From Stomoxys calcitrans (taxonomy: Eukaryota > Arthropoda > Insecta > Diptera > Muscidae), in the NCBI RefSeq assembly GCF_963082655.1, contig NC_081553.1, positions 36,715,509 to 36,779,508 of the forward strand: 64,000 bases of DNA, read 5' to 3'. A model generated the notes under the pieces. It did not search any database and was not told where the DNA came from. It was given only the letters and a program-made list of their open reading frames with translations. This document shows positions 1 through 11,984 of the stretch, piece after piece (position 1 is the first letter of the stretch; each line of letters opens with the position of its first letter). A program made the translations under genes and the position numbers.

Positions 1-163
1 GGTTCTTGGCGGCGTCGCCAATGAGGCGCTCTGTCTCCGAGAAGGCCACATAGCTGGGTGTTGTGCGATTACCTTGGTCATTGGCGATAATTTCCACTTT
101 GCCATGTTGAAAGACACCAACGCAGGAGTAGGTGGTGCCCAAATCAATACCAATTGCTACCAT
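1..163 (-). CDS. Hsp70: Hsp70 copy 1, N-terminal 54 codons (cut by window edge)
   Basis: The reverse strand from 163 down to 1 encodes the first 54 residues of the cytosolic heat-shock chaperone Hsp70, including the phosphate-binding motif [13 protein letters not shown] at residues 5-17. It matches the start of the five other copies in this window almost base for base, with a few silent changes. The start codon at 161-163 is the one used in every other copy and lies about 275 bases downstream of a TATA box at 437-444. The rest of the gene lies left of the window, so intactness cannot be judged. It forms a divergent promoter pair with copy 2. Confidence 0.95.
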   Translation of the reverse strand, partial: MVAIGIDLGTTYSCVGVFQHGKVEIIANDQGNRTTPSYVAFSETERLIGDAAKN

Positions 164-436
164 TTTGCTTGCTTTTTAAACTGAACTTTACTCGATGGAA
201 AGTTGTAATAATTCTATGCAATACTTGTTGTTTTCAAAAAATCTCCTCTTTCTGTAGATGTTTTCTTCTTGTTGTTTTTTTCTGATTGCAATATTTTTAC
301 TTTTATAAATTTTCAAAATTTGCTTTTATTCGTCGTTGTTTTGTTTATATGAGCTTTTTGGCTCTTTCACTTGTTTGTTATGTTAACGCTTTGAATGTTT
401 TTTCAATACTAATGCCGAAGAGAGCCGTGTGACTGC

Positions 437-496
437 TATTTATACTAAAACACACACCAAAACGAATCTTCGAGAACATTAGCAAAATTTCTAGAT
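437..496 (-). promoter_or_regulatory. hsp70 copy 1 core promoter: TATA box and heat-shock elements
   Basis: On the minus strand TATAAATA lies at 444-437. Upstream is a perfect three-unit heat-shock element (GAA 464-466, TTC 469-471, GAA 474-476) and a second element around 489-496. Compared with copies 2-4, roughly 15 bases between the two elements, which carry another GAA/TTC pair, are missing. A GA-rich tract at 632-657 farther upstream could bind GAGA factor, as in Drosophila hsp70; that is inference. Confidence 0.8.
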
Positions 497-1241
497 ACAA
501 TGAGAGTGTGTGTGCGCCGCTTTCATGGGATACAAAATTATCTCACAATGTATTTTATTTTTGAAGAGAAATATGGCCTTTTCGGAATCTGTTGCATTGG
601 AATTAATGAGTGTGTGTGTTTGACTATGTAAGAGAGAGAGAGGGAGAGATCTCTCTCTACAATCTAACAATGCTCTCGCTGCATGACATTATTGAGGACG
701 CTATTATTTTGCTGTATTAAGAGTTCCAAATGACTTAGATTAAAAAATTGCTTTGAAGTGTAATGCCATGCCGCAATATAATCAAAGAATGTAGAGTTCT
801 CTCTTCCACTGTTCGGTTTCATTTTAATAACATGGCCATAGTAGTTTAATTTTGTTGAATTTCTATCTAGAAATTTCCCGTCAAATGTAGGCTATGGTTC
901 AAGTTGAACGGAAATTGAAGCCAAACAAAAACATCTCATTAAACTACCACAAAAAAGTCTTCCAAATGCAACTTTTCTAAACTTGATTGCCACAAAAATT
1001 CTCCCAAAATGCATATTTTAAGATTAAGATGCGAATATCCAAGATATTTTAGATTATCAAATTTTTTTGGCATAGTTAGAGACTTTCTAGAATTGGATTT
1101 TATTAAAAATGTCTCGTACTACTATGTAATTTGTATAAACAAAATTTAAATATAAAATTCTTTCAAACTTATATTAACATTTGTTGTTATTAAATTGTAT
1201 ATTTAACATCTCTTTGTAGGTTATATTTCGGGATTGGACCA
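497..1241. other. Distal upstream region of hsp70 copy 1
   Basis: No gene is seen. The stretch contains GA/CT tracts and sequence shared, inverted, with the region upstream of copy 2 (about 3,860-4,560) and with those of copies 3 and 4 (about 16,050-16,560 and 17,810-18,250). The HSE-like block CTAGAAATTTC near 869-879 recurs in each copy. Confidence 0.6.
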
Positions 1242-2150
1242 GCCTTTTATATTTCGGGATTGGACAATCCTTGTGTTGCAATCTGCTAACTGACAGCTCT
1301 ATCGTAAAACTTGACATTTCAAAACGTTTTAACATACGAGCGCTATTTGTGTTGTTTACAGTAATTTAAAAGATTCATCTCTCCCCAAAAAATGGAATTA
1401 AATCGTCAACATTTTCTTACTTTTTTTTCAAATTTCGGCGTGGATTAACTCAACTCATCGAAGAACTAAATTCAATTTTTGGCGATTAAGCTCCATAAAG
1501 GACCAGTGTTTATCGGTGGTATGGTGAATTCAACCAAGGTGGTACTCCACTCCAAGACGAATTTCGTAAAAGTCGTCCAAAATCAATTGTTGTTCCAAAC
1601 ACCATTGATGTTGTGCGCCAACTGACATTGCAAGATCGTCATGTGACCTACCTACATGACCTACATGAGATTGAGACAACCTTAAGCATTAGTGGGACCA
1701 GCATGAATATATGACCGTCAAATATTGCATGAATATATGACCGTCAAACAAAAATTTGTTCCCGTATACGAACAAAACACAATCCCACACAATTGTTTAT
1801 TCGCTGAAAAAAGGCTCATGTACGAAACAACTGCATTTTTGAGCACTCAAAACATCGATTTGATGAGTCATCCGCTTTATAGTCCTGACTTGGCACCGAA
1901 TGCCTTCTTTTTATTCTCGTACGTAAAAAATAAAATGAGAGTTCAACGTTTTTCGACACCTGAACAGGCGGTTGATGCGTTCAGATTGTATTTTATGGAG
2001 ATACCTCAATCAGAGTGGCAAAAGTGCTTCAACAATTGGTCGCATGCAGAAGTGTATAGATCTTAATGGGGAATATTTTGAAAAACAATAAAGCGATTTT
2101 CGATGGTTAATATTTGTTTTTGTGTTCTTTAATCTCGAAGTATAAAAGGC
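1242..2150 (+). pseudogene. Degenerate mariner-type DNA transposon
   Basis: Terminal inverted repeats of about 20 bp (1242-1261 and 2131-2150, 18 of 20 matching) flank a decayed transposase. From the ATG at 1392 the start of a mariner N-terminal helix-turn-helix region can be read, but the frame breaks after 18 codons. Later frames show the sequence expected for an element of this family (about 1500-1690), and 1725-2066 encodes the C-terminal part with HPLYSPDLAP, the context of the third catalytic aspartate. The middle of the catalytic domain is missing. A second copy of the terminal sequence lies just outside at 1221-1238. The element cannot make an active transposase. Confidence 0.8.
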
Positions 2151-2978
2151 AACCCTCGTACGTTGCTTAAATTTGAGACGAAATTTCTAGATACGAATCC
2201 AGTAGATTCAAACAACGGTAAGGAGCACTATCAAAACAAAATAGGATAGAGAGTAAGAGATAGAAAAAACCTTACAGGGCTCATAGCCGCTATGGCATAG
2301 TGCAAGAACACATACATATTCAGTTTCTCAATTCGCGCTAAAAACTCTTCTATTAAATAGGAATATTTTTGGCTATAACAATAAAAGGATTTATTTCTTA
2401 ATTTATTTATTTCTTTGAGAATAAAATTAGTGGAAATAAGTTAGGCATTTTTGAAAAGATGAAGACTTCTTCACGAAAGTTAATATAGTTATAGCAGAGG
2501 TGTTAGGCAGAAGGTCCGGAGTCCATTAGTGGGACAAATTTGGTCACCTCTGTCCTGCAAAATTTTTTTCGGGTTGCCAGAAGCGCATGTATGGTCCAAT
2601 TTTCAATTTAATTTATTTATTGCTGAAAAATCTCGAAAAATACAGTAAATACTTCTCTATAAAGAAAATTTGACCTTAAGCTTTCAATTAAACTTGTTAT
2701 ACTGTAAATAGGATCTAACGTAGATGCATTTTAAATGCAATTTTATGTTGACTCTAGCAGGACTAAAATATTTGCATTTTTAACGAAAAAAGTGGAAACG
2801 GCCTTCAAGTTGTCAAAATGTAAAGGTTTCCTACTGGGTTCATTTTCATGAGTATTCAATGTGTGATTGTATGTAAGAGAGAAAGGCAGCGAAGAGTAGA
2901 AATACTGAATGTTCTCGAAAACGACTCTGTGGAACATACATGAATTGAGAAACTGAATATGTATGCGTTCTTGGACTA
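2151..2978. repeat. Centre of the copy 1/copy 2 head-to-head spacer (short palindrome)
   Basis: No gene is seen. Sequences at about 2,200-2,340 reappear inverted at about 2,940-2,978 plus 3,768-3,900. Sequences at about 2,690-2,980 reappear in the copy 3/4 spacer around 16,660-16,950. The spacer between these divergent promoters is therefore itself palindromic, centred near 2.55 kb. Confidence 0.6.
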
Positions 2979-2986
2979 TGCCATAG

Positions 2987-3759
2987 CAGGGATGGAAAAG
3001 TAATTACTTTTTCCACCCGAAGAGTACCGTAGTACCCCCGCGACGGATTTAGTACCTTTTGATGCACTAAGAAGTTTTTTTTAAGTATTCGGGTGTGTTC
3101 GAGCTTCTAATTTTTTACTGACAAGTAGTTCTTAATTTAAAATAAGTATATTCGCTTGTTAGTCGATTGAATCATGTCCGGCCGACTGTTGAATTTGACA
3201 TAGGCAGGTCGTTTAGGATTTTAGTGGGGTAATAGCATTTCATATTTAGATAAAAAGTCCTTATGGACGAGTCGCCTTGTATGTCTTACTGAGCCTCTAG
3301 AATGCTTTGGAAGTGGAGAGATTTTACACCCAATTTCTATATGAGAATCGCGTTCTTCTGCTGAATTCCATTCATTAAGGTCCCATATTGTACCTATTAG
3401 TCTACATGCCGGTTTGTAGGGTTTTGGGTTGGGGCGTTTCCCTAGGTAAATGACTCAAAATTTGAATATCTGATTTTGGTTTTTGGGTTACTATCAATGT
3501 ACAATCAAAAATTCGAATAAATCTGTTCAACTATAGTTGATTTATATTTTGCAAAAGATGGGGGCCTCTCGTCTTCGGTTAGGGTTGTATATAAGAGGTT
3601 TTTGAACAATGCAATAACTAATCACTAATAATTTTACAGAGAGATTTCTGATTTCTGCACTCAAATATTTTTGAAACTATTATGCAAACCAAAAAGTACT
3701 CTTTCCGTCCAAAAAGTTCCTTTTTAGTAATATTTAAAATGTTGTATTTTCCATCCCTG
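2987..3759. mobile_element. Non-autonomous hAT-type element (773 bp) with 8-bp target duplication
   Basis: Both ends carry CAGGGATGGAAAA in inverted orientation (2987-2999 and 3747-3759). They are flanked by the direct repeat TGCCATAG at 2979-2986 and 3760-3767. An 8-bp duplication plus CAGGG ends is typical of the hAT superfamily. No transposase ORF is present. The uninterrupted target survives in the homologous spacer of copies 3/4 (around 16,641) and at about 2,284. Confidence 0.85.
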
Positions 3760-3767
3760 TGCCATAG

Positions 3768-4568
3768 CGGCTATGAGCACTGCAAGATTTTTTCTCTCTC
3801 TCTCTCTCTCTCTCTCTATTCCTATTTTGTTTTGATAGTGCTCCATAACGTTTGAATCTATTGGATTCGTATCTAGAAATTTCGTCTCAAGTGTAAGCAA
3901 TGTAAAAACAATTTCGTATTTGTTTAAATGCCTACAAAGAGATATTCACACATCAAAGTAGCAAATAAACATTTTGATAACAACAAATGTTAATATAAGT
4001 AAATTCAATTTTTTTTTTTAAATTTACATAGTAGCATGAATTTTATAATAGACAACCAAGATATTTTTAACAAAATACAATTCCAAAAAGTCTCTGCCTT
4101 GGAAGACTTTTTTTTGTGGTAGTTTAATGCGATGTTTTTGTTCAGTTTTTCAATTCCGTTCAATTTGAACCATAGCCTACATTTGAGGGGAAATTTCTAG
4201 ATACGAATTTAACAGAATTAAACTACTCTGGCTATGTTATTAATATAAAAAGGAACAGTGGAATGGAGAACTCCACATTCTTTGATTATATTGCCAGTAG
4301 CGGCATGGAATTGCACTTCAAAGCAATTTTTTAATCATGTCATTTGGAACTCTTAATACAGCAAAATAAAAGCGTCCTCAATAAAACCATGCAGCGAGAG
4401 CATTGTTAGATTGTACTCCTCTCTTTCTCACTCTCTTACATAGTCAAACAGACGCACTCATTAATACCAATGCAATAAATTTTAAAAAATGCCCATATTT
4501 CTCTTTCAAAAATAAACTACCTTGTGAAATAATTTTGTATCCCATGAAAGCGGCGCACACACACTCTC
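3768..4568. other. Distal upstream region of hsp70 copy 2
   Basis: No gene is seen. A CT microsatellite lies at 3794-3818, HSE-like blocks near 3,871-3,886 and 4,189-4,203, and a CT-rich block at about 4,416-4,438 could bind GAGA factor. The stretch matches, in reverse, the upstream region of copy 1. Confidence 0.6.
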
Positions 4569-4646
4569 ACTGCATCTAGAAATTTCACTACTCTTCTCGA
4601 AAAAGTATCTCGAAGATTCGTTATGGTGTGTGATTTAGTATAAATA
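4569..4646 (+). promoter_or_regulatory. hsp70 copy 2 promoter: three heat-shock elements and TATA box
   Basis: TATAAATA is at 4639-4646. Upstream are GAA/TTC arrays at 4579-4586 (GAAatTTC), 4594-4601 (TTCtcGAA) and 4612-4619 (GAAgaTTC). The start site should lie near 4,670, giving a leader of about 260 nt that is rich in A, as in fly hsp70 mRNAs translated during heat shock. The start-site position is inference. Confidence 0.85.
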
Positions 4647-4930
4647 GCAGTCACACGGCTCTCTTCGGCATTAGTATTGAAAAAACATTCAAAGCGTTAA
4701 CATAACAAACAAGTGAAAGAGCCAAAAAGCTCATATCAACAAAACAACGACGAATAAAAGCAAATTTTGAAAATTTATAAAAGTAAAAATATTGCAATCA
4801 GAAAAAAGAACAACAACAGCGACACAAGAAGAAAACATCTACAGAAAGACGACATTTTTTGAAAACATCAAGTACTGCTAGAATAATTAAAACTTTCCAT
4901 CGAGTACAGTTCAGTTGAAAAGCAAGCAAA

Positions 4931-6841
4931 ATGGTAGCAATTGGTATTGATTTGGGCACAACCTACTCCTGCGTTGGTGTCTTTCAACATGGCAAAGTGG
5001 AAATTATCGCCAATGACCAAGGTAATCGGACAACACCCAGCTATGTGGCCTTCTCGGAGACAGAGCGCCTCATTGGCGATGCCGCCAAGAACCAAGTGGC
5101 CATGAATCCCAAGAACACAGTCTTCGATGCCAAGCGTTTGATTGGTCGCAAATACGATGATCCCAAAATCATGGAGGACATCAAACATTGGCCCTTCAAG
5201 GTGGTCAGCGACTGCGGTAAGCCCAAGATTTGTGTGGAATTCAAGGGAGAACAGAAACGTTTTGCCCCCGAAGAAATCAGTTCAATGGTCCTCACCAAGA
5301 TGAAAGAAACAGCTGAAGCCTACTTGGGCCAGAATGTCAGTGATGCCGTTATAACAGTACCAGCTTACTTCAACGATTCCCAGCGTCAGGCTACAAAGGA
5401 TGCCGGCCGCATTGCTGGTTTAAATGTACTGAGAATCATCAATGAACCCACAGCCGCCGCCTTGGCCTATGGTTTGGACAAAAATTTGAAAGGTGAACGC
5501 AATGTGCTGATCTTTGATTTGGGTGGTGGTACCTTTGATGTCTCCATCTTGACCATCGACGAAGGTTCTCTCTTCGAAGTAAGAGCTACTGCCGGTGACA
5601 CTCATTTGGGTGGTGAAGACTTCGACAACCGTCTCGTCACCCATTTGGCAGAGGAGTTCAAACGCAAATATAAGAAAGATCTTCGTTCCAACCCCAGAGC
5701 TTTACGCCGCCTAAGAACTGCTGCAGAGAGAGCCAAACGCACATTGTCATCGAGCTCTGAGGCCACCATTGAAATCGATGCCTTGTTTGAGGGACAAGAT
5801 TTCTACACCAAAATCAGTCGTGCTCGTTTCGAAGAACTGTGTGCCGATCTCTTCCGTCAAACATTGCAACCCGTGGAGAAGGCACTCAACGATGCCAAAA
5901 TGGATAAGAGCGACATTCATGATATCGTCTTGGTTGGTGGTTCCACCAGAATTCCCAAAGTTCAAAATCTTCTTCAACAATTCTTCTGCGGCAAGAGCCT
6001 GAATTTGTCCATTAACCCCGATGAAGCTGTAGCCTATGGTGCCGCAATCCAAGCAGCCATACTCAGTGGCGACAAGAGCAGTGTCATCCAAGATGTGCTT
6101 CTGGTTGATGTGGCGCCCCTCTCCCTTGGTATTGAAACAGCAGGCGGTGTAATGGCCAAGATCATCGAACGCAACTCGCGCATTCCATGCAAACAAACCC
6201 AGACATTCTCCACCTATTCGGACAACCAATCTGGAGTCACCATTCAAGTATTCGAGGGAGAACGTGTGATGACCAGAGACAACAACAGATTGGGAACATT
6301 TGATTTGTCTGGCATTCCTCCAGCTCCAAGAGGTGTACCACAGATTGAAGTCACTTTCGATTTGGATGCCAATGGTATTCTCAATGTATCTGCTAAGGAA
6401 ATGAGTTCGGGCAATGCCAAGAATATCACCATCAAAAACGACAAAGGGCGTTTGTCCCAAGCCGAAATCGATCGCATGGTCAACGAGGCGGAGAAATACG
6501 CCGAGGAGGATGAGAAACAGAAAAATAAGATTGCAGCCCGCAATAATCTGGAGAGTTATGTGTTTGGCGTTAAGCAGGCCTTAGACCAAGCAGGCGACAA
6601 GATTTCATCACAAGAAAAGAGTGAAGCATTGCGAGCTTGCGAAGATACAATCAAATGGCTGGATGCTAATTCATTGGCTGAGAAGGAGGAGTACGAGGAT
6701 AAAATGAAGAGTCTGACGCAATTGTGCACACCACTGATGACTAAGTTGCATAACGGTGGTGGAGCCGGAGCGTCATGTGGTCAGCAGGCAGGCGGATTTG
6801 GAGCTGGTCGATCAGGACCCACTGTCGAAGAAGTTGATTAA
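4931..6841 (+). CDS. Hsp70: Hsp70 copy 2, heat-shock 70 kDa protein (636 aa)
   Basis: An intact, intronless ORF encodes the inducible cytosolic/nuclear Hsp70, an ATP-driven chaperone that works with J-domain proteins and nucleotide exchange factors. Visible landmarks are [13 protein letters not shown] (5-17), [14 protein letters not shown] (194-207), [15 protein letters not shown] (331-345), a basic stretch around 244-274, a substrate-binding domain from about 395, a helical lid from about 510, a short Gly-rich tail and the terminal EEVD that binds TPR co-chaperones. Length is close to the ~640 residues usual for fly Hsp70. Distinguishing residues are N135, R160, V385 and S560. Absence of introns suits expression when splicing is blocked by heat. 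It converges with copy 3. Confidence 0.98.
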   Translation: MVAIGIDLGTTYSCVGVFQHGKVEIIANDQGNRTTPSYVAFSETERLIGDAAKNQVAMNPKNTVFDAKRLIGRKYDDPKIMEDIKHWPFKVVSDCGKPKICVEFKGEQKRFAPEEISSMVLTKMKETAEAYLGQNVSDAVITVPAYFNDSQRQATKDAGRIAGLNVLRIINEPTAAALAYGLDKNLKGERNVLIFDLGGGTFDVSILTIDEGSLFEVRATAGDTHLGGEDFDNRLVTHLAEEFKRKYKKDLRSNPRALRRLRTAAERAKRTLSSSSEATIEIDALFEGQDFYTKISRARFEELCADLFRQTLQPVEKALNDAKMDKSDIHDIVLVGGSTRIPKVQNLLQQFFCGKSLNLSINPDEAVAYGAAIQAAILSGDKSSVIQDVLLVDVAPLSLGIETAGGVMAKIIERNSRIPCKQTQTFSTYSDNQSGVTIQVFEGERVMTRDNNRLGTFDLSGIPPAPRGVPQIEVTFDLDANGILNVSAKEMSSGNAKNITIKNDKGRLSQAEIDRMVNEAEKYAEEDEKQKNKIAARNNLESYVFGVKQALDQAGDKISSQEKSEALRACEDTIKWLDANSLAEKEEYEDKMKSLTQLCTPLMTKLHNGGGAGASCGQQAGGFGAGRSGPTVEEVD

Positions 6842-7027
6842 ATCACAAATGTTTGCAAAGAAGACCTCATTAGATCTAAGAAATGCAGCATTAGTTAAGT
6901 CATGATCATTGTAAAAAGTTCCCATTCCAACACTGTTGTTCGAGGATAAGTTTAGTTATGCGATTTTATTTTAAGTAGAATAACAAATTGAAGAAATGAA
7001 GATGGATGAAAATGTTTTCCCAATAAA
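6842..7027 (+). terminator. hsp70 copy 2 3' UTR and poly(A) signal
   Basis: AATAAA at 7022-7027 lies about 180 bases past the stop codon and is shared in position with copies 3-6. Confidence 0.8.
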
Positions 7028-7983
7028 ACGTGAATGATGAAGATTTTAATTTTGATACCAAATATCGAAGTGTTTTTATTTCACTATGACCAACATGATT
7101 TCAATGGATTCCAATTAGGTTTGCTTGGTTCATGAGATCTTTTATGGAATTAGGAATGAATTTGCAAATGTATTCATGCAAACAGCAAGGCTTACATTGC
7201 GTTGCCAGGGGAGAAAACCAAAGAAAAAAAAATGGGTGGATTATGGATTGCAACCCAACTTTAATTTTGTAGCCAACGAACAAATTTGTTATAGAAGTTT
7301 ATATATTGAATTGCATACATTTTTAGCGGATATTGAAAGATTTATTTCATGGTTTTATCTTCAAATCATTAAATTCAAATATCGACGTCATTCAGTTCAT
7401 ATTAATTGAAACTACTAAAAGTGCTTTTAGTTCGGGTGTGCCGAATCCTGTATACCCTGCACCACGTATAACAAAAACTTTTCTGCAAAGATATGCCGCA
7501 CTGCAGCACGTCTTAACGTGACGTCGAATATCACTTCTGTTTTTTTTAATTATCGCAAAGACGGGATTCGTATTCTGACATTTTTGAAAGCACTTGTGGT
7601 TTGATTTTCATTTTGTTTCATAATTTGGATGGTGATAAAAAATTTTTAATATTTAAAAAAGGGAAATTTACGATTTTCTCAAAACGATCATTCAAATTCA
7701 AGAATTTGTAAGAAAAATCAAATGGAGATATCTTATAATTTGTTTTTAAATTGGCTGTGGTGGCCGCACATATAATGTGGTTCAAAATTTTTTGCATAAG
7801 TCTAAAACAAAGCATAAACTCAAATGGCGGTTTCGGGGCAATCCAGGGGTTTTCCTACATTTAAAAAAAATCCTATTTTGAAGCACCAATTTAAGTTGAC
7901 ATATTTAAAATTTCATTTGAAACGCTTCTACAACTCTGAGAAAACGAGGCTATTACTGAAAGGAAGAAAGAAAGAGATAGATA

Positions 7984-8221
7984 TTGGGTTGCCCAAAAAG
8001 TAATTGCGGATTTTTTAAAAGAAAGTGAATGCATTTTTAATAAAACTTAGAATGAACTTTAATCAAATATACTTTTTTTACACGTTTTTTCTAAAGCAAG
8101 CTAAAAGTAACAGGTGATAACTGACAGAAGAAAGAATGCAACTACAGAGTCACAAGCCGTTGAAAAAATTTGTCAACGCCGACTATATGAAAAATCCGCA
8201 ATTACTTTTTGGGCAACCCAA
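7984..8221. mobile_element. Mariner-type MITE, copy 1 (238 bp)
   Basis: Inverted ends of about 32 bp beginning TTGGGTTGCCCAAAAAG match perfectly at both sides. They are flanked by TA at 7982-7983 and 8222-8223, as expected for Tc1/mariner. There is no coding capacity. The mirror position in arm 2 (about 25,225-25,240) lacks the element, so it landed after the arms formed or was lost from the other arm. Confidence 0.85.
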
Positions 8222-8337
8222 TATAATAGGTCCGGCAAATGATAGTACTCGTAGGGCATGTGGGGAGATGATGACGTTGAACAATTCCTATTGATGGCTT
8301 TCGCGGCTAACGGACACAGGATAGTGGCACAAAGTTG

Positions 8338-8672
8338 ATATTATAAAGACCTAAGGTGGTCCTATAGAGACCTAAGGTGGTCTTACAAAGACCTAAGATG
8401 GTCTTATAAAGACCTAAGGCGATCTTATAAAGATCTAAAGATCTAAAGGTGGTCTAATAAAGATCTAAGTTGGTCTTATAAAAACCTAAGGTTATCTTAT
8501 AAAGACCTAAGGTGGTCTTATAAAGACGTTAGGTGGTCTTTTAAACACCTTTGGTGGTCAGATAATAAACTGAGTTGGTCTTACAAATACCTAAGGTGGT
8601 CTTATAAAGACCTACGGTGGTCTTTTCAAGACTTAAGGCAGTCCTATAAGAACCTGAGGTTGTTTTATATAG
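8338..8672. repeat. 21-bp hairpin minisatellite, arm 1 array (~16 units)
   Basis: Degenerate 21-bp units each contain a complementary pair GGTCTT/AAGACC separated by TAT. The same satellite, inverted, is at the mirror position in arm 2 with more than twice as many units. Confidence 0.85.
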
Positions 8673-8813
8673 ACTGGAACCTACTTAAGGGCGTGGAATG
8701 GAGAACAATTAGAGACTGAACTACATATATTTCGAGATTACTTGTTTGTTTCATGTTTGGCATGGGGCGCATCAATATCCACACCCCTTTTTTCAACCGT
8801 ACCAAATCTGACC

Positions 8814-9125
8814 GGAGGCCACCGTAGCGCGGAGGTTATAGACGGACATGCTATGACGCTGAACGCCTGGGTTCAAATCTTGACGAGACCATCAGAAAAA
8901 ATGTTCATCTGTGGTTTTCCCCTCCTATTGCTGGCAACATTTGTTTGGTACTACGCCATGTAAAACTTCTCTCCATAGAGGTGTCGCACTGCGGCACGCC
9001 GTTCGGACTCAGCTATAAAAAGGAGGCTCCTTATCATTGAGCTTAAACTTGAATCGGACTGCACTCATTGATATGTGAGAAGTTTGCCCCTGTTCCTTAG
9101 TGGAATGTTCATGCGCAAAATTTGC
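8814..9125 (+). mobile_element. tRNA-derived SINE, copy A
   Basis: The head has tRNA-like polymerase III boxes: an A-box-like stretch at about 8,824-8,836 and a B box GGGTTCAAATC at about 8,870. The body (GTCGCACTGCGGCAC, then TATAAAAAGGAGGC, then CTTATCATTGAG and TTCCTTAGTGGAATGTTCAT) matches the second copy at 46,247-46,542. No counterpart is seen in arm 2. Exact ends are uncertain because target duplications are not obvious. Confidence 0.7.
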
Positions 9126-9814
9126 AATTTGCATTCACCTAACCTAATCATATCCCAATGATTTACAACAATATGAAGTGGAATGTTCATGGGCATCATC
9201 TGTGCAAAATCTCAACCGGACAGCTACATACGTTCAGAAATATATCTGTATGGAGGCACACATCAATATGTCGCGGCGTTGTAAACTGAATGACTAGATT
9301 AGAATACCCCATCCGAAAATCCAATATTGTGGAATGCTCCGTATAAAGGTCAAAGCAGAATGAGCGTTGAGGAGCGTTGCGTTGAAAAGTGCAACTCTGG
9401 AAACCAATCCAACAAAAGCAGTGCGGAAAAGTTACAGAATTTTCAACCTTGATGACTGATATCGAGCCTCATTCTGTGTTGCCGTTCGTGAAGCAGTGTT
9501 TTTAGGCGTCAAAATTAAAAAATTTTTAGCTTTTGCGCTACGCTTGTCTATATTTGTTTGCAGAGTTTCATTTTTCAAAGCAAGTTTTGGCCTTATGATG
9601 TAGCTGCATCTTCAGTCGCCGACAATGAGCGTTATCGAATGAATAGAGTTATGGAAGGCCGGTTCTAGCCTATGATAACTCGATATGACAAGGCGAGTTA
9701 ATGACGCTTTTAAATAACCAATGCCCAAACGTAACCTCGGCGAACGTTCCTATGGCCTGGAACAAGCATGCTCACTTATGGAGCCTGACGAGAATCGATA
9801 TCTCCACATCTATC

Positions 9815-10400
9815 TAGTCTAAATTGGACCACATAATCCGCACTTTGTGACCATCTGACATTTGTTGCCCTTCCAGCTTCATCCTTCGGATTTAGCTTTC
9901 ATGTTGCTAGAGGCATACTCACAGATTTCCGTTCAGCTGGAATGTATAAGTATGTTCCTAGTCGCATAAGCTGTTGGATCTACAATTTCCTTGAATATAT
10001 CTGCCTCCAGGACAGGTGAATTTTAAACATTTATTCATCTTCAGCTACACAAATTTGAAGATGCCCTTGTACAGTAGAGGTCAGAATTGATCAATAGAAA
10101 ATAAAATATTGTTCCACCAGGACAATACCAGACTTTAACAATCCCATGGCAACCAGTTGTACGTTCCGGATTGACTCTATAACATCCTTCATGGGCAAGG
10201 GCTGCCGCTTCAGTGTGAAACACACTGCTACAACAACAACAACAACAAGACCTTGTAGAAGTCTGATGACTTGCCAAAACGTTTCCAATTAGAATGGGAT
10301 CTTCGGTCATACCTATCAATAACCAATCGCATGGAATATTTTACCATGCCACCCTACTCGCCAGACTTTGACACCTTCTGCCAGCAAAGATGCAAAATTT
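9815..10400 (+). pseudogene. Old Tc1/mariner-like transposase relic, arm 1
   Basis: Broken frames show FHQDNTR around 10,112-10,132 and MPPYSPDF around 10,344-10,367. These resemble the contexts of the second and third catalytic aspartates of mariner transposases. After removal of the retroposon at 10,131-10,248 the two motifs are about 37-39 codons apart. The same relic lies in arm 2, so it predates the inverted duplication. Confidence 0.45.
10131..10248 (-). mobile_element. ~100-bp CAA-tailed retroposon, copy 1
   Basis: On the minus strand the element ends in ACTGCTACAACAACAAC when read 5'->3' on the plus strand at 10,224-10,240. Its body matches copies at 51,850-51,948 and 53,084-53,169. 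It interrupts the transposase relic, and the matching place in arm 2 (about 23,250-23,265) is uninterrupted. Confidence 0.65.
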
Positions 10401-10412
10401 TGTGACCATAAA

Positions 10413-10565
10413 ATCGATATTCGGCCCGAAAGATGACAAAACGCTTTGGATCAATGAGGGAAAATACAGAATTTAATGGAATATAAAAGATCGATATTCG
10501 GCCCGAAAGATGACAAAACGCTTACTATCAATGAATGAAAATACAGAATTTAATGGAATATAAAT
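10413..10565. repeat. 77-bp tandem duplication
   Basis: The block starting CGATATTCGGCCCGAAAG at 10,415 is repeated at 10,492 with few changes. Arm 2 around 23,040-23,110 shows a single copy, so the duplication is private to arm 1. Confidence 0.75.
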
Positions 10566-10734
10566 GAAAAACATGTCGTAATTTTAATCCACTAAAAACA
10601 TTTTCAACAATACATCCCTTTATTCACTATCGCCATAATTTTAAGACATGACTTCTTTTTATTTATTTATTTAAAGTCGAAAAATTGATTAAAATTGGGG
10701 TGAGGTTTACTAATCTACACCATTTTCAAGTGTA

Positions 10735-10905
10735 CTTCAGAATATACCAATTGAAATTCAGAAATTCCATTTGAAATTCAGATATTTTATTTGAAATTCA
10801 GAAATTCTATTCGAAGTTCAGAATATGTCAATTGTTATTCAGATATTCCGTTTGATATTCAGAATATTTCAATTCAAATTCAGATATTCCATTTGAATCT
10901 TTGAA
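10735..10905. repeat. ~22-bp AT-rich minisatellite, arm 1
   Basis: Degenerate repeats of TTGAAATTCAGATATTCCA occur here and, inverted, at 22,630-22,825 in arm 2. Confidence 0.7.
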
Positions 10906-11353
10906 TTGTTATCTGATTTGACTGAAATTTTGCACCTAGTAGTTTATTAGGACTTCCAACATCCATGATAAGTATTGTCCAAATCGATCTACATCGTCAT
11001 ATAGCTCTCGTATAAACCGAGCTCCCGATTAGTCTTCTATGGCCACTAAATGCATGAATATTTGCCTGATTTGGAAGAAATTTGATATGTATATAAGGTG
11101 CAAACATGCCCATCCACTAAGCAAACTCAGCAAACTTTTACATGTTTCAAATCATGAGCCACCTATTCACCTTTATTCCCGTTGTTGAAGGCTAAAATCA
11201 ATAACAGTCGTAGTCGAAGGCAAATTTCACATTTCATGGAATTCTGTAACTTATTCGCCTTCGACATTTTAATAATAGGAAAATATTGTGGTAAATAAAA
11301 TAAAAAACACATAAAAGTGTTTCCATTCTCTTTCGTTAAACAGGCGCGATGTA

Positions 11354-11592
11354 TTGGGTTGCCCAAATAGTAATTACGGATTTTTTAAAAGAAAGTAAAT
11401 GCATTTTTAATAAATCTTAGAATGAACTTTAATCATATATACTTTTTTTTTACATTTTTTTTCTAAAGCAAGCTAAAAGTAACAGCTGATAACTGACAGA
11501 AGAAAGAATGCAATTACAGAGACACAAGCTGTGAAAAATTTTGTCAACGCCGACTATATGAAAAATCCGCAATTACTTTTTGGGCAACCCAA
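11354..11592. mobile_element. Mariner-type MITE, copy 2 (239 bp)
   Basis: It is the same family as 7,984-8,221, with TA duplications at 11,352-11,353 and 11,593-11,594. The first end carries two substitutions relative to the other end. Arm 2 has the empty site at about 22,200-22,215, reading CTAAACTATAACGCGC. Confidence 0.85.
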
Positions 11593-11984
11593 TAGTTTAG
11601 AATGCAATTAACTTTTATATCGATCGTTTTCGTCAATTTGACAGTCGAATTCGACTTAGGAGATACCAAAAATTTAAACGAACTTTCGTCTACAATAATC
11701 AACACGCTACGCAATCGCCAACCGGAATAAGGAGAATTATCTTTTCAATTTTTATGCATAAATGACGAAATTCATCGGGTTTGTTCTAGGAGTCACTCTT
11801 TCCTCCAAATTGTTATTTATTATCACGTAAACAATATGCCAAAATTATTTCCCTGTGGTGAAAAACTTCTTTGGTTTTATTTAATAAAATCTACTGACAA
11901 AATCGTATTACATTATAACACTTCATTCATTGTTTCAAGGGGTTAGAGGTAAAGTGATGCCTAGAACACAACTGTATAAGATTT

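Noticed and set aside
5747..6460. Long antisense ORF (237 aa) opposite hsp70, repeated at 19,419-20,132 and 47,980-48,693
   Set aside because: It is a codon-bias shadow of the conserved Hsp70 coding strand. It is present only because the gene copies are near identical and shows no domain of its own.
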